From JAHBXL01 sp964409775 (lineage in GTDB: Bacteria; Planctomycetota; Phycisphaerae; Phycisphaerales; UBA1924), in assembly GCA_964409775.1 (NCBI GenBank), contig CAYPEI010000006.1, positions 62,001 to 126,000 of the forward strand: DNA of 64,000 nt, in the 5' to 3' direction. The position numbers and the translations under genes were made by a program. The notes beneath the pieces are model-generated. The model was not told the origin of the DNA and searched no databases. It was given only the letters and a program-made list of their open reading frames with translations. Positions 56,371 to 64,000 of this stretch are shown here, piece after piece. Positions within the stretch are counted from its first letter, which is position 1. The number at the start of each line of letters is the position of its first letter.

Positions 56371-56409
56371 GCGGGCGAATCTGAAACCCGGGGTTGGACG
56401 GTCCGAACC

Positions 56410-56415
56410 TATAGT
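56410..56415 (+). promoter_or_regulatory. TATAGT -10-like box before nfeD
   Basis: Five nt upstream of ATG 56421. Confidence 0.45.
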
Positions 56416-56420
56416 CTGCG

Positions 56421-58295
56421 ATGATGAAGGGGCGGCATCTCAACACCCCGACCACGCCGCGGAGCCGTGTCCGGCTGCCGCATGGGGTGATCCGCGCGAT
56501 CGCGGCGCTGTGCATGGGTCTGCTGGGGGTGTGCGTGCAGGGTCAGACGGGCGGCGGGGCGGGGCGTGCGCCGCTTTCGGCCGGGCGGAGCGCCAAGGAC
56601 GTGGCGGTGATCACGATCCGGGGGGAGATCGACGCGTGGACGGCGTTCAGCGTGAAGCGGCGGATCGAGCGTGCGGAGCGGGACGGGGCGGACGCGATCG
56701 TGTTCGAGATCGATTCGCCGGGCGGCGAGGTGGGCGCGGTTGAGTTGATCTGCGGCGCGATCAAGGGCTCGCAGGTGGCGAACACGGTGGCGTGGGTCCG
56801 GCCGCGGGCGTATTCGGGCGGGGCGATCATCGCGCTGGCGTGCCGCGAGATCATCATCACGGAGGCGGCGCAGTTCGGGGATGCGCTGCCGATCGCATGG
56901 TCGCCGTTCACCGGGCTGGTGAACCTGCCAGATGCGGAGCGGGAGAAGTTCATCGGTCCGCTGCTGGCGGAGGTGGTGGATTCGGCGCGGCGGAACGGGT
57001 ATGACGAGATGCTGGTGCAGCGGTTCGTGCGCCGGGGCGTGGAGTTGTGGCTGATCGAGAACCCGCAGACCGGTGCGAAGTACTTTGCAACGGAGGCGGA
57101 AACGACGGCGGCGGTTGGGGGCGTGCCCGATCGGACAAACCCGACGGTGCCGTCGGTGACGGGGCCGGTGGGCGGGGGCGGGGGCGGGGGCGGGGGCGGG
57201 AATGGTGCGTCAGGACCATCGCCCGACGGGAGCCAGCCGGCGGCCGCGCCGCAGCACGAGCCCGCGACGCCGCTGGATTTTCTTCCGGCGGACCCTCGGA
57301 CCCCGGACTCGACGCGGCGGTTCGTCAACGATGCGCTGGAAGAGCGGGGCCAGGTGAGCCGGCGGCCGGACTTCCGCAAGGCCGAGCACGCGGGCCGGTA
57401 TCGCGTTGTTGAGTACGTCGGCGACGGCCACGGTCTGATGATCATTCACGCACCGGAGATGCTGCGGTACGGGCTGGCGGTCGGAACGGTGACGAGCGAC
57501 GCGGAGATGACGGCGTTCTTCGGGGCGCAGAACGTGGTCCGGCTGGATGAAACATGGTCCGAGGGGCTGGCGCGGTTCCTGACGCAGACGTGGGTGCGGG
57601 GGCTGCTGATCGCGGTGTTCCTGATCTGCCTGTTCGTGGAGATGACGCACCCGGGCGTGACGGCGCCGGGGCTGGTGGCGGCGGTCTCGCTGCTGGCGCT
57701 GATCGTTCCGCCGCTGCTGGTGAACATGGCGGCGTGGTGGGAGGTGGCGGCGATCCTGGTGGGGCTGGTGCTGATCGCGATGGAGGTGTTCGTGATCCCG
57801 GGGTTCGGGGTGTGCGGCGTGGCGGGGGTGGTGCTGCTGTTTGGCGGGCTGATCGGGACGTTCGTGGGCGGGGGCGGGCTGTTCCCCGGGAGCGCGCAGG
57901 AGCGGGGCGAACTGTCGACTGGGATTCTGACGGTGCTGATCTCGGCGCTGGGGAGCGGCGGGGTGATCTATCTGCTGGCCAAGCACCTGCCGTCCACGCC
58001 GCTGCTGAACCGTCTGGTGCTGAAGGACTCGGTCGGCGAGGGCGACTCGGTGACGATGCTGACGGCGATGGCGCACGACGCGGGCGCGGTGGGTGTGGGT
58101 GCGGTCGGGCGCGCGATGACTCCGCTGCGTCCGGCGGGGCGCGTGCTGTTCGGCGACCAGATCATCGACGCGGTGGCGGAGTTCGGCTTCGTCGAGGCGG
58201 GATCGCCGGTGCGGGTGGTGTCGGCGGACGGCTTCCGGACGGCGGTCGAGGCGATCGGGCCGGGCGAGGGAATCGAGACGCGAGGGAGCGTGTAG
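56421..58295 (+). CDS. Long-form NfeD membrane serine protease
   Basis: The 624-residue protein has a signal/anchor, a ClpP-class protease domain (VAVITIRGEIDAWTAF; IDSPGG; nucleophile Ser in RAYSGGA), a Gly/Pro-rich spacer, about four transmembrane helices (~390-500) and a C-terminal OB-fold NfeD domain. It works with flotillin-like FloA, encoded 2.5 kb downstream. The spacer is coded by a (GGGGGC)n run at about 57170-57200. Confidence 0.9.
   Translation: MMKGRHLNTPTTPRSRVRLPHGVIRAIAALCMGLLGVCVQGQTGGGAGRAPLSAGRSAKDVAVITIRGEIDAWTAFSVKRRIERAERDGADAIVFEIDSPGGEVGAVELICGAIKGSQVANTVAWVRPRAYSGGAIIALACREIIITEAAQFGDALPIAWSPFTGLVNLPDAEREKFIGPLLAEVVDSARRNGYDEMLVQRFVRRGVELWLIENPQTGAKYFATEAETTAAVGGVPDRTNPTVPSVTGPVGGGGGGGGGGNGASGPSPDGSQPAAAPQHEPATPLDFLPADPRTPDSTRRFVNDALEERGQVSRRPDFRKAEHAGRYRVVEYVGDGHGLMIIHAPEMLRYGLAVGTVTSDAEMTAFFGAQNVVRLDETWSEGLARFLTQTWVRGLLIAVFLICLFVEMTHPGVTAPGLVAAVSLLALIVPPLLVNMAAWWEVAAILVGLVLIAMEVFVIPGFGVCGVAGVVLLFGGLIGTFVGGGGLFPGSAQERGELSTGILTVLISALGSGGVIYLLAKHLPSTPLLNRLVLKDSVGEGDSVTMLTAMAHDAGAVGVGAVGRAMTPLRPAGRVLFGDQIIDAVAEFGFVEAGSPVRVVSADGFRTAVEAIGPGEGIETRGSV
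57170..57200 (+). repeat. (GGGGGC)n tract in nfeD
   Basis: About five hexamer units coding a run of glycines. Changes in unit number keep the frame. Confidence 0.7.
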
Positions 58296-58298
58296 CCG

Positions 58299-58790
58299 AT
58301 GATGGAATCGCTGCTGGTCTGGGGCGTGCTGCTGGTGTGCGTGTCGCTGGTGCTGCTGGCGGCGGAGGCCGTGGTGCCGTCGGGCGGGTTGATCTCGCTG
58401 GTGGCGGCGGCGGTGGCGATCAGCGGGGTGGTGTGCCTGTTCAAGGTGGACTGGCGGTGGGGCGTCGCGGGGACGGGGAGCGTGCTGGTGCTGGGCCCGC
58501 TGGTGCTGATCTTCGCGCTGCAACTGATGCCGAGCACGAAGGTGGGGCGGTCGCTGATGTTCGGGGAGAAGGGCGAGGACCGCCCGGTGCTGACCGACGA
58601 GGCGGGGCACGAGTTTGATGCGCTGGTGGGGACCGAGGGAACGGTGCTGACGGACCTGCGGCCGGTGGGCTCGGTGCGGTTCGGCGAGCAGCGGCTGGAT
58701 GCGCTGGCGGAGATTGCGTACATCCCCGCGGGCAGCCGGGTGAAGGTGGTGTCGGTGGAGGGGACGACGATCAAGGTCCGCGCCGTCTGA
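58299..58790 (+). CDS. Short NfeD-domain membrane protein
   Basis: The 163-residue protein has three hydrophobic segments (residues ~5-85) and a C-terminal OB-fold (GTEGTVLTDLRPVGSVRFGEQRLDALAE). It starts 3 bp after long nfeD and is followed by floA, so the three probably act together on membrane microdomains. Confidence 0.9.
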   Translation: MMESLLVWGVLLVCVSLVLLAAEAVVPSGGLISLVAAAVAISGVVCLFKVDWRWGVAGTGSVLVLGPLVLIFALQLMPSTKVGRSLMFGEKGEDRPVLTDEAGHEFDALVGTEGTVLTDLRPVGSVRFGEQRLDALAEIAYIPAGSRVKVVSVEGTTIKVRAV

Positions 58791-58877
58791 GCGCGGGACG
58801 GGGGATGTGCGGATCGGGTTCGCTATACTCCGCCGACGTCGCGGCCGCGGGGCCGGACGGAACGTGGAGATTGCCGC

Positions 58878-59891
58878 ATGGACACGGTGTGGATTGTTGT
58901 CGGCGTCGTTCTGGCGCTGGTGTTTTTGATCCTGGTCTTCGTGGTGGGGCAGTTTGCGAACCTGTGGATCCAGGCGTTGTTCAGCAACGCGCGGGTGAGC
59001 CTTGCCGAGTTGATCGGGATGCGGCTGAGGAAGGTGGACCTCCGCACGATCGTGTACAGCCGGATCCGCGCGAAGAAGGCGGGGCTGGACATCTCGACGA
59101 ACCAGTTGGAGTCGCACTACCTGGCGGGCGGGCGTGTGCCGCACGTGACGTCGGCGCTGATCGCGGCGCGGGGCGCGAAGATCAACCTGGTGTGGGACAC
59201 GGCGACGGCGATCGACCTTGCGGGGCGCGACATCCTGGAGGCGGTGCAGACGTCGGTGAACCCGAAGGTGATCGACTGCCCGGGCCCCACGAGCCCGAGG
59301 CCGACGATCGACGCGGTGGCGAAGAACGGCATTCAACTCAAGGCCAAGGCGCGCGTGACGGTGCGGACGAACATCGCGCGACTGGTGGGCGGCGCGACGG
59401 AGGAGACGATCGTGGCGCGCGTGGGGCAGGGCATCGTGTCGACGATCGGCTCGGCGGTCGATCACAAGCACGTGCTGGAGAATCCTGACGAGATCTCGAA
59501 GAAGGTGATGGCCTCGGGACTGGACGCCGGGACCGCGTTCGAGATCCTGTCGATCGACATCGCGGACATCGACGTCGGTGAGAACATCGGCGCGAAACTG
59601 GACCTGGATCAGGCACGCACGAACAAGGAGATGGCGCAGGCGGAGGCGGAGAAGCGGCGTGCGCTCGCGGTGGCGGCGGAGCAGGAGTTCAAGGCCGAGC
59701 AGCAGAAGAACCGCGCGATGGTCGTGCTGGCGGAGGCGGAGATTCCCAAGGCGATCAGCGAGTCGTTCCGCAAGGGGAACCTGGGGATCATGGACTATTA
59801 CCGGATGCGGAACCTGCAGGCCGACACGTCGATGCGCGGCGCGATCGCGGGAGGCGACCCGGCGCAGTCGGGCGGCGTGGCGGGCGGCTGA
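58878..59891 (+). CDS. floA: Flotillin-like protein FloA
   Basis: The 337-residue protein has an N-terminal membrane hairpin (residues 4-30), a PHB/SPFH domain and a charged helix (TNKEMAQAEAEKRRALAVAAEQEF). It scaffolds membrane microdomains. GGAG lies 8-9 nt before ATG 58878; TATACT at 58824-58829 could give a 42-nt leader, allowing separate expression. Confidence 0.93.
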   Translation: MDTVWIVVGVVLALVFLILVFVVGQFANLWIQALFSNARVSLAELIGMRLRKVDLRTIVYSRIRAKKAGLDISTNQLESHYLAGGRVPHVTSALIAARGAKINLVWDTATAIDLAGRDILEAVQTSVNPKVIDCPGPTSPRPTIDAVAKNGIQLKAKARVTVRTNIARLVGGATEETIVARVGQGIVSTIGSAVDHKHVLENPDEISKKVMASGLDAGTAFEILSIDIADIDVGENIGAKLDLDQARTNKEMAQAEAEKRRALAVAAEQEFKAEQQKNRAMVVLAEAEIPKAISESFRKGNLGIMDYYRMRNLQADTSMRGAIAGGDPAQSGGVAGG

Positions 59892-59897
59892 GCCGGG

Positions 59898-61127
59898 TCA
59901 GCGGGCCTGGCGGGTGTAGACCATGCCGGCCCACTCGGTGGGCGTGCCGCGGCGGAGATCGCGGGCGGATTCGGTCAGGATCCGGGAGATGAGCCAGGCG
60001 CCGACGGGGTAGGCGGCGACGCCGCTGATCGGGGTGCGGCCCATGCGGGCGCAGGCCGCCAGCGCCGCGACCATCATCAGGAAGGCTGCGAGTCCGAGGC
60101 CGATGGCCCAGTCGGCGACACCGCCGCCGCGGCCCTGGATCCTGAGCCAGGAGCCTGCACAGGCGCCAGCGACGGCCATCGCGGGAAAACCGATGCCGAG
60201 GACACGGAGCCGCCAGGCGATGCCGTTGAGGCGTGACTGCTTGCGGTTGGCGGACTCGGTGAAGATTCGCTTCCAGCCTCGCTGAAACTCCGCCCAGGTG
60301 GAGTACATGCGGCAATGGAGCAGGCCGTCGGCGAGGAAGACGCCGAGGGGGACCTTGGCTCGGTCGGCCGCGCGGGCGAGTTCGACATCCTCGAGGACGG
60401 CCCAGTGGACCGCGCGGTGGCCGTCGAAGCGGGCGTAGTCCTCGCGCCGGATCATGATGAACTGGCCGTTGGCGAAGGGGCGCTCCTGGTCGGGGAAGTT
60501 GGTGCGCGTGAGCGGGTACATGCGCACCAGTTCCATTCCGGCGACGGGCTGGGCGATTCGCTCGAACCATCGGTCGCGGGTGAGGGTGCTGAGAAGGCTG
60601 AGCATGCCGAGGTTGCGGCTGCGCATGAGGCCGAGGCAGGCGCGGATGCAGTCGGGCGCGAGGGCGGTGTCGGCATCGGCGAAGAGGAGGAGGTCGGCGC
60701 GACCCGCCGCGGGGTCGTTGGTCACGGCGGTCCACATGGCGTTGACCTTGCCGGCCCAGCCCTGCGGGCACTGGTCGATGCGGACGATGCGGGCGCGGCG
60801 GTCGGCGTCATCTCCGAGGGCGGCACGGAGGACGGGCTCGGTCTGGTCGGTGCAACGGTCGAGCGCAAAGACCATGGTGAGGCGATCGGAGGGGTAGTTC
60901 TGCGCGAGGATGGATGCGGCGACATTGGCGATGCACGCCTGCTCGTTGTGCGCGGGGACGACCACGCAGACGGAAGGGAGTTGATCGTCGAGCAGCGGGT
61001 GTCGCAGACCTTCGCGGGCGGTGGGGATCTGGAGGCGCGTGCGGACGACGTGCCAGATGACCGCGCCCCAGTACAGAAGCACCGTCGACGACGCGAGGCA
61101 GGCGGCCCAGAGCAGGATGGTGATCAC
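59898..61127 (-). CDS. GT2 family membrane glycosyltransferase
   Basis: The 409-residue protein has an N-terminal transmembrane helix, a GT-A domain (VVVPAHNEQACI; FADADTALAPD with the DXD metal site; EDVELARAA) and C-terminal transmembrane helices. It resembles membrane GT2 enzymes such as hopanoid-associated HpnB, but substrate is unclear. The start is GTG 61127. Converges with floA with 6 bp between. Confidence 0.86.
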   Translation of the reverse strand: MITILLWAACLASSTVLLYWGAVIWHVVRTRLQIPTAREGLRHPLLDDQLPSVCVVVPAHNEQACIANVAASILAQNYPSDRLTMVFALDRCTDQTEPVLRAALGDDADRRARIVRIDQCPQGWAGKVNAMWTAVTNDPAAGRADLLLFADADTALAPDCIRACLGLMRSRNLGMLSLLSTLTRDRWFERIAQPVAGMELVRMYPLTRTNFPDQERPFANGQFIMIRREDYARFDGHRAVHWAVLEDVELARAADRAKVPLGVFLADGLLHCRMYSTWAEFQRGWKRIFTESANRKQSRLNGIAWRLRVLGIGFPAMAVAGACAGSWLRIQGRGGGVADWAIGLGLAAFLMMVAALAACARMGRTPISGVAAYPVGAWLISRILTESARDLRRGTPTEWAGMVYTRQAR

Positions 61128-61182
61128 GGTCGCGATGATGGAGATTCCGATCGGTCCGCCTCGGGTCGGGCGCCGGCGGTGT

Positions 61183-61188
61183 TAGACT
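61183..61188 (+). promoter_or_regulatory. TAGACT -10-like box before nnrE
   Basis: Five nt upstream of ATG 61194; same hexamer as before the aminotransferase gene. Confidence 0.45.
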
Positions 61189-61193
61189 GCGGC

Positions 61194-62051
61194 ATGGCCG
61201 ACAGGGCAAAGAATACGTCCGTCTCGGGCGCGCTGCGCAGAGCCTTGCGGCTGGCGGTGCGCCGGGCCGACCGGCGCCTCACCGGGCCGCGGGTGGTGCT
61301 GTCGCGCGGGGCGTCGCGGCGGCTGGATGCGGCGTGCACCGATGAGTATGCGATCCCGTCGATCATGTTGATGGAGCACGCCTCGCTCGGGCTTGCGGGG
61401 GTCGTGCGCGAGGCGGCGGCGGGCGCGAACGCGGGGGTGCTGATCGTGTGCGGGCCGGGCAACAACGGCGGGGACGGGCTGGCGTGCTCGCGGCACCTTG
61501 CCAACGGCGGCTGGAAGCGGGTTTCGGTCGTTCTGGTCGCGGAACGGGGACGGATGTCGGGCGACGCGGGCGCGAACCTGATGATGGCCGAGCGTGCCGG
61601 GGTGCGGCTGGTGGCGAGCCCGGCGGACCCGGCACGCGCGATCGGCCGGGAGGCTCGACGGCTCGGACGACCGTTGCTGGTGGTGGATGCGTTGCTGGGC
61701 ACGGGCCTGTCGCGGCCCGCCGCGGAAGCGATTCTGGAGGCGGTCCGCGCGTGCAACGCGCTGAGGCTCGACAGCGCCGGGACGGCGGTGCTGGCCGTGG
61801 ATTTGCCGTCGGGGATCGATGCGGACACAGGGATTCCGCCGGGTGGCGAGGCGATTCGGGCAGACGCCACGGCGACAATGGCCGGGATCAAGCCCGGGCT
61901 GCTGACCGCGCCGGGCCGGGGCTGGGCCGGGACGGTGGGCGTGATCTCGATCGGCGCTCCCCCGGAACTGCTGCTGCGCCTGGGGCGAGCCGATAGCAAG
62001 AGGGGCCGCGACCGCGCGAAAGCGGGTATGCGTCGCGGGGGGCGCGGTTGA
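61194..62051 (+). CDS. nnrE: NAD(P)H-hydrate epimerase
   Basis: The 285-residue protein has the YjeF N-terminal domain: CGPGNNGGDGL near residue 85, VDALLGTGL and DLPSGIDADTG. It repairs damaged NAD(P)H by epimerising the hydrate. The usual fused dehydratase domain is absent, so NnrD must be elsewhere. Confidence 0.9.
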   Translation: MADRAKNTSVSGALRRALRLAVRRADRRLTGPRVVLSRGASRRLDAACTDEYAIPSIMLMEHASLGLAGVVREAAAGANAGVLIVCGPGNNGGDGLACSRHLANGGWKRVSVVLVAERGRMSGDAGANLMMAERAGVRLVASPADPARAIGREARRLGRPLLVVDALLGTGLSRPAAEAILEAVRACNALRLDSAGTAVLAVDLPSGIDADTGIPPGGEAIRADATATMAGIKPGLLTAPGRGWAGTVGVISIGAPPELLLRLGRADSKRGRDRAKAGMRRGGRG

Positions 62052-62096
62052 CCGGTGTACGGCGGCCGCAGACGATTGGCATGAGGAGTCCCGCTG

Positions 62097-62549
62097 ATGC
62101 CTGTTCGTATGGAACTCTCGCGCATCCTGATCCGGGAACTCAATGACTACCAGATCATCGAGTTGCGAGAAGTCGCCCCGACGACATCGGAAGACGGCGA
62201 GCAGACGTTCTCGCAGGTGGAGAACGGACGGTCGTTCCCGATCGTGATCGGACTCCCGGAGGCGCAGGCCATCGAGCGGCGGCTGAAGGGGATCCCGATC
62301 AAGCGGCCGCAGACGCACGACCTGCTGATGAGCATCATCGAGCAACTGGGCGGCGAGTTGCAGTCGATCCTGATCAACGACCTGTCGGAGCACACGTTCT
62401 TCGCGCTGATCGAGATCAAGACGAAGGAAGGGAAGATCGTGAAACTGGACTCGCGGCCGAGCGATGCGATCGCCATCGGGATCGCGAACAACGTGCCGAT
62501 CTACGTGGCCGAGCACGTTCTGGATGCGGCGCAGAGCGAGGAGCCGTAG
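62097..62549 (+). CDS. Bifunctional nuclease (BFN/DUF151) family protein
   Basis: The 150-residue protein has FPIVIGLPEAQAIERRL, RPQTHDLLMSII and LDSRPSDAIAIGI, all typical of the BFN domain. Members are described as nucleases in plants and bacteria, but activity here is unproven. GAGGAG lies 8 nt before ATG 62097. Confidence 0.9.
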   Translation: MPVRMELSRILIRELNDYQIIELREVAPTTSEDGEQTFSQVENGRSFPIVIGLPEAQAIERRLKGIPIKRPQTHDLLMSIIEQLGGELQSILINDLSEHTFFALIEIKTKEGKIVKLDSRPSDAIAIGIANNVPIYVAEHVLDAAQSEEP

Positions 62550-62554
62550 GGGAG

Positions 62555-62582
62555 GACGGAAACCAGAAGCGGGAACTCGGAA
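62555..62582. repeat. Degenerate heptamer array 4
   Basis: Four 7-bp units (GACGGAA, ACCAGAA, GCGGGAA, CTCGGAA) between the BFN and truD genes, related to the other heptamer arrays. Confidence 0.4.
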
Positions 62583-62695
62583 GTGAAGCGCGGCAGGGGC
62601 CGGGGCCGGGGGCGGTGGCAGCGATGGGGGCAGGGTCGGGGCGTGTACAGTCCGGGTGCGTTCTGTCTTGTGACCGGCCGATCCGATCCGCACCC

Positions 62696-63976
62696 ATGGC
62701 ATTTGCACCTCACATCTCGTCGGCCACCTACGTCAGTGCGGGGGTTCCCGGCACGGGCGGGAGGCTGAAGGAACGCCCGGAGGACTTCCTTGTCGAGGAG
62801 ATCCCGGCGTATGAGCCGAGCGGGAGCGGCGAGCACCTGTACATGCTCGTTGAGAAGCGCGACATGGCGACACTGCACATGACCCGCGTGATCGCGGATC
62901 ACTTCGGCGTCAAGCCGATGGCGGTGGGCGTAGCCGGGCTGAAGGACAAGCGCGCGGTGACGCGTCAACTCGTCTCGGTGCACGTGCCCGGCCGCAAGGT
63001 GTCGGACTTCCCGGCGCTCGAGCACGAGTCGCTGACCGTGCACTGGACGGACCTGCACGCCAACAAACTCCGGCGCGGCCACCTCAAGGGCAACCGCTTC
63101 ATCATCCGGATCCGGGGCGTGGAGCCGTCGCGCGTGGTCGATGCGCACCGGGCGCTGTCGATCCTGGCGGCGCGCGGCGTGCCGAACCGGATCGGCGCGC
63201 AGCGATTCGGGCACACGATGCGGAACCACGAGATCGGGCGGCTGCTCATCCTGGGGGAGCACCAGCGGGTGCTGGACCTCATCCTGGGGCCGAGCGAGGA
63301 GTTCCCGCTGGTGCAGCCGCGGGCGCGGGAGTTGTACGCCGCGGGCGACCTTGCGGGCGCGCTGGCGTCGATGCCGCGGTCGGCGCACACGGAGGTTCGG
63401 CTGCTGCGGACGCTGATCCGCGGCGGGAACGCGAAGCGGGCGGTGTACGCGATCGAGCCGCCGGAGCGCTCGTTCTTCGTCACCGCGTTTCAGTCGGCGA
63501 TCTTCAACGCGGTGCTGGAGCAACGGCTGGGCGCGGGCACCTTTGACCGCGTGCTGGAGGGCGATCTGGCGTTCAAGCACGAGAACGGCGCGGTCTTCGC
63601 CATCGGCGCGGGTGAACTCGGCGACGAGTCGATCCTTCAGCGGCTGAAGCAGGGCGAGATTTCGCCGACCGGTCCGATGTGGGCGCCGGGCATGATGACG
63701 GCGGGCGGGACGATCGGCCAGATGGAGGCGGCGGCGCTGGGCGAGTCGGGCATCTCGGTGGAGCAGATCGGCGCGTACATCCGCGGGGCGCGGATCGAGA
63801 TCGAGGGCGCGCGGCGGCCGCTGCGCGTGCCGCTGACCTACCCGGACATTGAGGGCGGCATGGATGAGCATGGGGCGTACATCAGGTGCCGGTTCGAGTT
63901 GCCGCGGGGCTCGTTCGCGACCGTGGTCATGGACGAGATCATGAAGACCGGGCAGGCGATGGAGGAGGACGTGTGA
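62696..63976 (+). CDS. truD: tRNA pseudouridine(13) synthase TruD
   Basis: The 426-residue protein has LKERPEDFLVEEIP near the start, the catalytic-Asp motif GLKDKRAVTRQ, NRFIIRIRG and GVPNRIGAQRFG (FGxxR-like). It makes pseudouridine 13 in tRNA-Glu. ATG 62696 is chosen because the family similarity starts there; TACAGT at 62646-62651 could be its -10. Its stop overlaps the next gene's GTG by 4 nt. Confidence 0.92.
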   Translation: MAFAPHISSATYVSAGVPGTGGRLKERPEDFLVEEIPAYEPSGSGEHLYMLVEKRDMATLHMTRVIADHFGVKPMAVGVAGLKDKRAVTRQLVSVHVPGRKVSDFPALEHESLTVHWTDLHANKLRRGHLKGNRFIIRIRGVEPSRVVDAHRALSILAARGVPNRIGAQRFGHTMRNHEIGRLLILGEHQRVLDLILGPSEEFPLVQPRARELYAAGDLAGALASMPRSAHTEVRLLRTLIRGGNAKRAVYAIEPPERSFFVTAFQSAIFNAVLEQRLGAGTFDRVLEGDLAFKHENGAVFAIGAGELGDESILQRLKQGEISPTGPMWAPGMMTAGGTIGQMEAAALGESGISVEQIGAYIRGARIEIEGARRPLRVPLTYPDIEGGMDEHGAYIRCRFELPRGSFATVVMDEIMKTGQAMEEDV

Positions 63977-64000
63977 GCGATCCGGGCGTGAAGATCGTGG
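63973..64000 (+). CDS. Start of a further gene, coupled to truD
   Basis: GTG 63973 overlaps the truD stop (GTGA). Only the first nine codons (MSDPGVKIV) are in the window, too few to identify. Confidence 0.4.

Noticed and set aside
1..64000. tRNA or rRNA genes
   Set aside because: No T-loop-like GGTTCGAATCC pattern with cloverleaf or rRNA stretch was seen by eye; a covariance search could still find one.

Overview
The window is GC-rich bacterial chromosome that looks like a planctomycete, most likely of the Phycisphaerae. Three secreted proteins carry the N-terminal LEPR-XLL-type motif. A pilin-like protein ends in the H-X9-DG signature. There is a long-form NfeD / short NfeD / FloA cluster, type II secretion genes (gspD, gspE), lpxK (hence an outer membrane with lipid A), and many small lipoproteins. 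I assign this from families recalled from memory; no database was searched. I saw no rRNA, tRNA, CRISPR array, prophage or plasmid replication gene.

Layout. 1-9.1 kb: a truncated GH2 beta-mannosidase-like gene, an ATP:ADP-antiporter-like transporter, a Tat-exported SDR protein, a REP-associated tyrosine transposase between 31-bp inverted repeats, an asparagine synthase whose glutaminase domain has been enlarged by palindromic repeat DNA, a queuosine-precursor-type transporter and ispF. 9.3-12 kb: a lipoprotein, an H-X9-DG pseudopilin and a secreted thioredoxin-like protein. 12-15.6 kb (minus): an apparent operon of an RluB-like pseudouridine synthase, yihY/brkB, a small lipoprotein and an orphan nuoB. 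15.7-26.7 kb: a 3151-residue beta-helix surface protein and a divergent two-domain PPC protein, both LEPR-XLL. 26.8-31.2 kb: gspD-gspE. 31.5-39.2 kb: a cobalamin-binding protein, a solitary D12-class DNA adenine methylase, RNase R, an NDUFA9-like SDR and two membrane/lipoproteins. 39-44.6 kb: a HEAT-like lipoprotein, a zinc MDR dehydrogenase, two paralogous thioredoxin-fold proteins (one without any cysteine), trmL and a lipoprotein. 44.6-50.2 kb: an FHA-GAF-SpoIIE phosphatase, a GH31 glycosidase and an ankyrin protein. 50.3-64 kb: SDR epimerase, membrane protein, lpxK, an aminotransferase, a LEPR-XLL CAP-domain protein, nfeD-nfeD-floA, a glycosyltransferase, nnrE, a BFN-family nuclease, truD and the first codons of another gene.

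The genes are mostly housekeeping and envelope functions: cell-surface proteins and their secretion, lipid A and membrane microdomain proteins, RNA modification and decay, and polysaccharide degradation. The signals most worth a second look run across genes. (1) Fourteen genes have a TANNNT box only 5-8 nt before the start codon and no ribosome binding site that I could see there, which suggests widespread leaderless transcripts. Other genes have clear Shine-Dalgarno sequences. (2) Three kinds of small repeat have spread into or beside genes: the REP-like pair around the transposase, the palindromes inside asnB, and degenerate 7-bp arrays at four places. (3) Several enzymes have lost residues normally needed for catalysis: asnB Glu to Cys, the RluB-like Asp to Gly, the dehydrogenase catalytic zinc ligands, a cysteine-free thioredoxin-fold protein, and a metalloprotease-like domain with no zinc ligands.
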